A stretch of 36,951 bases of DNA from Beroe ovata (Eukaryota; Ctenophora; Nuda; Beroida; Beroidae). The position numbers and the translations under genes are program-made. The stretch spans positions 113,463-150,413 of the forward strand of contig CAMPET010000140.1 in NCBI GenBank assembly GCA_946803715.1. The letters are read 5' to 3'. This document shows positions 30,540-36,951 of the stretch, one piece after another. Positions within the stretch are counted from its first letter, which is position 1, and every line of letters begins with the position of its first letter. The notes under the pieces are model-generated. The model worked only from the letters and a program-made list of their open reading frames with translations, had not been told where the DNA came from and did no database searches.

Positions 30540-32329
30540 ATGAAGAACGTATTCAAATGTCTACAGAGACCATGTTTAACAGCTAGAAGTCAGATGCTGA
30601 TGCTCCCCATCGAGAATAGACTGTGGGACAGAACTGGTCTGAAAACTGTGGAGTGTAGATCGATCCACTCTGGTCACCAACTCCTTGCTGAGAAACGGAA
30701 GAAGTTTTCCCGCCGATCCCCTCCCAAGAAAGAACAGAAATCAGTGAGAGTTTCTATAATTGGAAAGCCAAACTCAGGTGGGTGAGCCCAAACCCAGAAG
30801 CATGTAGAAGCTAGTTATTTCTAATTTGAGTTAACTGTGAATGATGCAACACCCAGATTTTTCATTGTTAACGAAACTTCTCACAGGAAAGTCTACACTC
30901 CTAAACTCTCTTCTCCAGCAGTACATCTCCCCCGTATCACCCATGAGACAGACTACTGTGGAAAACATATCTGCCGTGGTCACCTACGATAAGACTCAAG
31001 TCGTGTTTGTTGACACTCCAGGTACTTGCACACTCTGTTGTCACTCAAGTGAACACAATTTCGGAAGCTGACAGCTTACAGCTGAGTGTGATCTCCAGGT
31101 ATTTTGCCCGGGCAGTTTAAGCAGGCACGAGGATCGAAACAGATAGAAAAGATATCTTGGATAAACTCACTGGAATACATTCACGATTCATTCAATTCTG
31201 TAGATGTGGTTATACTCATGGTAGATGCATCCAGTTCAATTAGCAAGCTATACATGACAGAGGACGTCACGAGTGTTCTAGAATCAATTCCAAGGAACAT
31301 TCACAGGATACTCGCTCTAAATAAGGTCTTTAGGTACCGATAATGTTCATTTCTCACTTTCACAAGCATTGTGCCATCTCGTCCTAACATTATACCATTA
31401 TTCAGGTTGACAAAGTGAGAGAATCGGCAAAGTTAAGGCACATAATAGGGCAACTGACAGAACCATTGCCTGCCATCCCTGTACCCAGTATTGCTACCAG
31501 AACAGATTTAGACCCAGGCAAACCTTACTTTATCTATGAAGAAAACAGGAAAGATGGACAACCATTCGACGAGGTTTCGTTTGCACTGTTCTATAAACTC
31601 ATATGGTAAAGAATAGTTTGTCTTAGATATCGATCCGATTTCAGTTTTTTTTCTAGTCATTGTTTGAATTAAAACATCAGTGTTTTTGATCCAGGTAATA
31701 GAATTGAGTGCGCTGCGGGGTCAAAACGTCAATTATCTATGGTATAAAGTCCGACAATACGCCGTTCAGCGACCGTGGGAGTTCCCACGAGACACAGTTT
31801 CTCCGGATAACATGGAAACTGTGGTGAAATCTGTTGTCCGTGCTGAGGTGATGATATCAAGTGTTATCCTTATCATGATCAGCGTACATATTAGATCTGT
31901 AGCTGTATGAAACCTTGGTTATTCTCCAAGTTTCATGCTTTTTCATCTCAGTTGCTCACGAAACTTGGTTATGGTCAAGGTCTGAGAATAGATCACTCGT
32001 TCATCGGGGCAGCAGAGCAAGATGGAAAGCTTATTGTCGAGCATGCAATATTCAAGGTAAATAACAAGACAAAATTCGCTTCCTATTGAAATTCGCGCTC
32101 AAAGTTCAAGGTTAATAGAAGGAATTTTCAATTTCAGAAGGGCCAAATTCTACCTTCGGAGGAGTTGAATGACTCCAAAGCCAACATTGAGAAAATACTA
32201 GCCTCCAGATTTGGTATGGAGGTTGAGTTCATTCTGGTGATGCCCTGGCACAAACGAAAAGAAGACTTCCTCGAGACAATTAGTTTGGACTCTGAACCCA
32301 CAATTGAAACGGTTGATGAATTCAAATGA
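30540..32329 (+). CDS. ERAL1: GTPase Era, mitochondrial (complete, seven exons)
   Basis: ERAL1 is a GTPase that chaperones 12S rRNA during assembly of the small mitochondrial ribosomal subunit. Exons are 30540-30777, 30887-31021, 31099-31325, 31406-31573, 31695-31847, 31952-32056 and 32138-32329. All phases agree, giving 405 residues (human 437). The start is arginine/lysine-rich (MKNVFKCLQRPCLTAR), consistent with mitochondrial import. G1 is GKPNSGKST, split by intron 1. G2 is RQTT, G3 VDTPG, G4 NKVD (split by an intron) and G5 ELSAL. The PWEFPRDTVS block leads into the C-terminal region, where a KH domain is expected. There the sequence KGQILPSEELNDSKANIEKI lacks the GxxG RNA-binding loop of Era KH domains, although the flanking EHAIFK and EVEFILVMPWHKR strands fit. 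Confidence 0.95.
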
Positions 32330-32537
32330 ACAACGAATCGTTTCTGAGAAGTGTTTATATTCTCTTTTTATACTCATCAATCATCATGCCAATCAATTTG
32401 TTATGATTTCATTATTCCCAAACCAAGGAGTAAGGTGATGATGAAAATGATTCATACAAATGTTATCTGTTATCAGCCAATAGCGAATACCCATTTTACC
32501 TACTGATCACAATCTTTGTTGTTAGTAATTGGGGACT

Positions 32538-34898
32538 ATGTCGAAGCTACCACGACCCAGTACCTCGAAATTGGCTAGACCTAGTTTAGCGAATAGGCAA
32601 TCAGTCAGCAGGCCATCAACCAGCAGGCCATCTACTAGCAGACCGTCTGTAAGCCGGCCTTCAGTGAGCAGGCCCTCAATCTCACGTCCATCAGGTGTGT
32701 GAGACTGTGAGTATTGAGGAACAGTCACTTCTGTAAAACATTGTAAAATTGTAGCCTGTGTGACCAGAGATGATGATTCGTTGCCATTTTCAGTTGCCAG
32801 ACCCTCGACAATTGGTGGTAAAACTCAGATAGACGTGAAGAGCAATGTATCCAGTAACATAAAAGTGATACTTGAGTATCTCATTGAGAATGAGTATCCC
32901 AGCGTTTTGACCAAGAAAAACCTCATGAATCCAACAGAGGCGACATTTAGAGCCATACTGAAGTTTATCATTAGGGACTTCTATCCCGATTTCGAATGTA
33001 AGAGCTTGGCTAGTGACGTAATCTACCTGTTGAACAGTCTTGATTATCCGTATCCACTGAAAGAGTCACATTTCACTCCGATTGGCAGTCCACACAGCTG
33101 GCCTCATCTGCTGGAAGCGCTGTCTTTCATTTGTAATTTGTCACGGATGATGGCGTATGAGAAGGAAAATGTGAGTCAGTTGTACACATTGAATGCAAAG
33201 GATGAGGAAGAGGCGGATGAGGAACTGAACCACATAGTCATGATGGCAAAGTGTTACAGAGAGTATCAAACTGAGTCAGGGCATCCTGATGACTATGTTG
33301 AGAAGTACTTGAAAAAGTTAGACACAGAAGGAAAGATAAATCAGTTAGAAAGAACTAACCAAAGACTTGTTGCTCAGATAGAAGTTCTGAAAGAGAGCAA
33401 TGCCAAGTTCCCAGAGGCAGAAGCAGAATATCAGAACAAGTTCAACAGAGTAAGAGTTGAGAATGATGAGATTGAACATGATAAGAACCATTTCATGGAG
33501 TGCATTGCTGCTAAAAAGCAAGAAGGAGACGATGCTCAGAAAGACATTGATGAGAAGGCGGAACAGTTGGTTGAGCTTAGCGAGGAAGCTGACCGTCATA
33601 AGAAGGAAATAGTTAGACTTCAGGCTATCATTGCCGAGCAGCCCCCGCAACATGAGGTCCAGGCCAAGAAACAATTGTTAGCTGACCTCCTTGATAAGGT
33701 ATGTCTGATGCATCTGATCATGCTTCTAAGGAGCAATTATTTGTGAATAATTTTTTCATGATTTTTTTGTATCTTTACGATTCCACTGAAGTAAGTTTTT
33801 CTCCCCAGACCAATAATTTGAAAGAAGAAACAAGGGTTCTCAATGACGAAATATCCATCAAACAAGTTGCTATAAGCAATCAACAGAGAGAATTGAAGGT
33901 GAGGAATTCAGATAAGTCGGTGATATTGATTTCCTCTCAGAGTATTTATTAGTTTATTTGTATGAGTTATTAACATTTTTATGACTTCTCAAGGAGAAAA
34001 TGAGGAAGATGCTGGAGGAGATCAAGGTACTGATCCAAGATGAAGTGAAGTTTGATCTGGATAAGGCTATAGATAACAAGAGCATCATGCAAGCAGCTGC
34101 TATTATGGATAAACTGAAGAAGAAAATAGCCGCTGACAAAGAGGTATGATGCTCTGAATAATGATAGATAAAACATCATTGAATGTGGAATATGATCACT
34201 TATAACCAAGTCAATAATTCTGTGGCTCATCGGCACTGCTCATCAGGAATCCAGGAAGATTAGTGACCAGCTGTATGATCTAGAAATCATGAAGCAGAGT
34301 TTAGAGGATGATTTGAGGCTGTCGCAAAACTCTTTGTTTCAGGCAAAGGACATGCTTTTACAAAAGTAAATCCTCCTATATATTTTTCATTGGAATCAAA
34401 AAAGTGTAGTCGTAGCTTATTTACAAACATCAATTCAGGGAAGCAGAGTTTACTAATGAGCGGAAAAAGTTGATAGCTGAATCTGACAAGTTGACTGAGA
34501 AAGTAAAAGATACACGAGCCACCATTGAAGAGCTCAGGAAGCAGTTGGGTGAGAGTGAATCCGAAGACATTGTTTGTTCCAGAATAATTGAGGTAGGTTC
34601 ATTCATTCCGCTCATGATGAATTATTGTAAATTGGTATGACATAGAGGTTTGACTTTTGTATCTACTAAAGTGACTCATCAAGAGTAGGTATACTAATTC
34701 TGCTTTACCACCAAATTTGTGACATAAGCTTCTTCTTAGGGAAAGAAGACGTTTGCCCAGATAAAAGAAGAGATCAAACTGTATCAAAGCATAAGGAAGC
34801 ACCGAACAAATGAACTTCTTTTCCTCTATCAGGAGACCAATAATGAATTCAAACTTGTTGCCATGTTGCTTTCTATGTTGAAAGAAAGAAATAGTTGA
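32538..34898 (+). CDS. NDC80: Kinetochore protein NDC80 (complete, seven exons)
   Basis: NDC80/HEC1 is the microtubule-binding subunit of the four-protein Ndc80 complex of the outer kinetochore. Exons are 32538-32694, 32794-33698, 33809-33898, 33994-34143, 34247-34365, 34439-34592 and 34740-34898. All phases agree and give 577 residues (human 642). The N-terminal tail is made of repeated SRPS/TSRPS units, basic and serine/threonine-rich, as expected for the Aurora B-regulated tail. The calponin-homology domain follows (ILEYLIENEYP, FRAILKFIIRDFYP, LLNSLDYPYPL and the signature GSPHSWPHLLEAL). The rest is a long coiled coil (NQRLVAQIEVLKESNAKFPE and onward through the last exons). The start is the first ATG, 208 bp after the ERAL1 stop codon. 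Confidence 0.96.
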
Positions 34899-35331
34899 AA
34901 ATGAAATATGCTCTATTTCCTCTGATTGTTATCGAGAAAGAGATTTATTGAGTATCAATGACAGTGTTATCGAATGTACAATTTCATTATCAATTTTGAC
35001 CGTTTTGAATTAATTATTTTTCCATTGCTATCTAATCTATGTAGTTATTTCTATGACATGGAAACGTATAGCGACACTTGCCAGTATGTTATTTGTTTCA
35101 TTGCAAAGCAATCTCGACTGTTTAATCTTACATTTATAATTGTATTACTATTCTTGCCAAACAAGTTTTTACCAACTTACCAAGGCTCAAACTTCCATTA
35201 TTACTCTCATCGATCAATTTGTATATTTTACAGAACGATGAACACATCAGACCACTGAGATGTCAAATAACGTGTGCTGCTGATATTGATCACCATCTTG
35301 CCCTGCTTATTGTCGTCTTTACTCTACATAT
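34899..35331. other. Spacer between NDC80 and the next gene
   Basis: AT-rich sequence with no recognised feature. It should hold the NDC80 3' end and the promoter of the following gene. Confidence 0.4.
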
Positions 35332-35814
35332 ATGAGAATGTCCGTCAAGTCACGAGACTTCATCAGTGAACTCAGAAAGTTGAATGTCGATGAAGAATGT
35401 CTACAGAAACTGATCGAAATTCATGAACTCTACCCTAAGTTGTCTCCATATGAATGTAAAAGAGAATACAGGATTATGAAAAATGCTGAGTTGTTCGATT
35501 CATTGAGAATAAAGGATTCGAAGCCAGCAAAACCTGTGAAACGATCCATGACAAGAGTCCCAAAAGAAGAACCAGCACCATCCTCTCCACGAAAATCAGC
35601 AAGGCTGAAATCTTTGAAAGCAGTAAATTACTACGCTGCAGGAAGTCCCCGTTATTGCAAACACTTTCGCCAAAGACAAGAGGACACAGATGACGAATCT
35701 TCCGAAGGAGCCGGCCCAGAAAGTAATGATCAGGAAAGACCCACCGGGGGGCGTAGATCTGCCAGGCTTTCTCAGAAACAGCCAGTCTATTACAGAGAAA
35801 TCGTATATAAGTGA
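35332..35814 (+). CDS. Basic 160-residue protein with two SARL motifs, not recognised
   Basis: The single open frame starts MRMSVKSRDFISELRKLN; the second Met is at residue 3. Residues 5-60 look helical (SELRKLNVDEECLQKLIEIH, then ELYPKLSPYECKREYRIMK). Residues 60-100 are Lys/Pro/Ser-rich with SSPRKSARLKSLK. An acidic patch follows (EDTDDESSEGAG), and the C-terminus repeats the basic motif (GGRRSARLSQK) before PVYYREIVYK. The paired K/R-S-A-R-L motifs, each preceded by basic residues, are reminiscent of short DNA- or chromatin-binding linear motifs, but no family was identified. It lies between NDC80 and NCBP1 on the same strand with about 430 bp on each side. Length, composition and closely packed context favour a real gene. 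Confidence 0.65.
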   Translation: MRMSVKSRDFISELRKLNVDEECLQKLIEIHELYPKLSPYECKREYRIMKNAELFDSLRIKDSKPAKPVKRSMTRVPKEEPAPSSPRKSARLKSLKAVNYYAAGSPRYCKHFRQRQEDTDDESSEGAGPESNDQERPTGGRRSARLSQKQPVYYREIVYK

Positions 35815-36262
35815 CTTGCCAAGTCGCTGTGACGTATTGAAAACCTTTATTTGTTGTTTGAATTGTTTTATAGCGCGACTCGAATTATTGAAATTCTTTG
35901 TCTTGGTTGTTTGATTTATATTGACGAATTTTGATTAACAAAACTTGGCTGTTGAAACAGCATTCAGCGTTTTATGAGCTGTATTTTAGTCTAAGATAAC
36001 TTATCATAGATGTTTTTATTCGTTGTTTGATCCTATTTCTTAAACATTTCTATTGTTTGTAAATATTGGAATATCGTTGGAATTATATCTACCTATTTCA
36101 TATTTGAAATTTTGAATTTCCTGGGCCGATGACCGAAGTATTGTAGCAATCGTCTGTTGTAGCAATCGTCTGTTTACCAACATCGCAAACTAATGTCTTC
36201 AGTAGCATGTACCTATCGATCAGTATTATTTATGATTGAAATAATCACTCTAGCAGAATAAT
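35815..36262. other. Spacer between the unrecognised gene and NCBP1
   Basis: AT-rich, with the phrase GTAGCAATCGTCTGTT repeated back to back near 36144-36174. No coding sequence was recognised. Confidence 0.4.
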
Positions 36263-36770
36263 ATGGAGGTTGAGCAAGTTAGGATTAACAGGAAACGGAA
36301 ATTCGAAGAAGACAATGGTGAGTTCATACGTTCATGAGCCACCCCACCCCGTAAATGAGGACATCTCTCACCATGTTTTGTTTGGGGCTTGTGTATTTTG
36401 TCATCAGGATGTCTTTTCCTCAGATCTGAATACCAGACTTGAAGAGTTGATCAAGCGTATAGGAGAGAAGAGTCAGGAGTCGTTGGAGACTAACCTTGAA
36501 CGGCTCGTGGACATATTGGACCAGGAGATAACAACGAAAAAGGACTTTATTCTCAATTCTCTTGTTAAAAAGTTCGTATAAACATTATCATTTATCAATG
36601 GTCACCCGATAAATTTAGACATGTTTTCACCCTTATTATTTGACCAGCAGCTAGCTGAATCTAATTAGGTATAACATCCACGCAGTGCTATTGATCAGCC
36701 GGAGAAGATCACGATTTATTCCACCCTAGTGGGTCTCCTTAACGTGAAGATGTTTTCCACGGGGGGAGAG
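36263..36770 (+). CDS. NCBP1: Nuclear cap-binding protein subunit 1 (CBP80), first three exons
   Basis: CBP80 is the large subunit of the nuclear cap-binding complex that binds capped RNA and directs splicing, export and decay. Exons are 36263-36317, 36424-36571 and 36686-36770, in phase, giving the first 96 residues. The gene continues past the window. Exon 1 encodes a short basic leader (NRKRKFEED) that fits the N-terminal bipartite nuclear localisation signal. Exon 2 carries RLEELIKRIGEKSQESLETN and LERLVDILDQE, matching the start of the first MIF4G domain. Exon 3 carries QPEKITIYSTLVGLLNVK and STGGE, matching the PEKLTIYTTLVGLLNA...GGE stretch of animal CBP80. The donor of exon 2 (GTTCGT) is weak but is the only one that keeps frame. 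Confidence 0.93.
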
Positions 36771-36785
36771 GTAAGTACTAAGAAT

Positions 36786-36951
36786 TACACACATACGTCA
36801 CACATACACACACACACACACATACACACACATATACACAATCACACATACACACACACAGTCACACGGACACACACAAACAGACCCACGCACAGACACA
36901 GACAGACCCACGCACAGACACAGATCCCCCCACACACACACACACACACAC
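36786..36951. repeat. CA-rich microsatellite in NCBP1 intron 3, to the window end
   Basis: CACACA, CATACA and CACAGA units with occasional CCCACG interruptions fill the intron from 16 bp after the exon 3 donor to the end of the window. Confidence 0.95.

Overview
This is a eukaryotic, animal genome segment. It holds split genes with canonical GT/AG introns, mostly 60-300 bp, and several metazoan families, including a Wnt ligand and a Pygopus-type PHD finger. Short introns, closely packed genes, AT-rich intergenic DNA, CA/GT microsatellites and many small palindromic transposons suggest a compact invertebrate genome. A sponge or another early-branching animal is possible, but the species cannot be fixed from the sequence. 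Exon models were built by hand from reading-frame continuity, splice sites and remembered family motifs; no alignment was run.

Left gene block (1-12.5 kb). A Wnt gene on the + strand (last three exons, 2544-3571) is followed by about 2.9 kb rich in GC-hairpin transposons. Four genes then lie on the - strand: STOML2 (complete, six exons, 6448-8440), a small Pygopus-like PHD-finger gene (9108-9746), ribosomal protein eS17 (9904-10287, with a 36-bp tandem repeat against its start codon), and GNPTG, the gamma subunit of GlcNAc-1-phosphotransferase (complete, five exons, 10789-12473).

Middle repeat block (12.5-28 kb). This region is mostly mobile and duplicated DNA: a direct segmental duplication (13.01-14.56 kb and 25.74-27.92 kb), direct repeats on either side of a 792-base assembly gap, a long inverted repeat (arms near 19.0-19.6 and 22.8-23.5 kb) enclosing a four-exon THAP-like gene, tandem duplications, and at least three families of short palindromic elements. 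Four copies of one family are bounded by perfect 8-bp target-site duplications.

Right gene block (28.2-36.95 kb). Housekeeping genes are packed on the + strand: BOP1 (ribosome biogenesis, one exon), ERAL1 (mitochondrial rRNA GTPase, seven exons), NDC80 (kinetochore, seven exons), an unrecognised 160-residue basic protein, and the first three exons of NCBP1 (cap-binding CBP80), which runs off the window.

BOP1, eS17 and ERAL1 all serve ribosome production or function, ERAL1 and STOML2 act in mitochondria, and Wnt plus Pygopus belong to one signalling pathway. Nothing shows that these neighbours are co-regulated.
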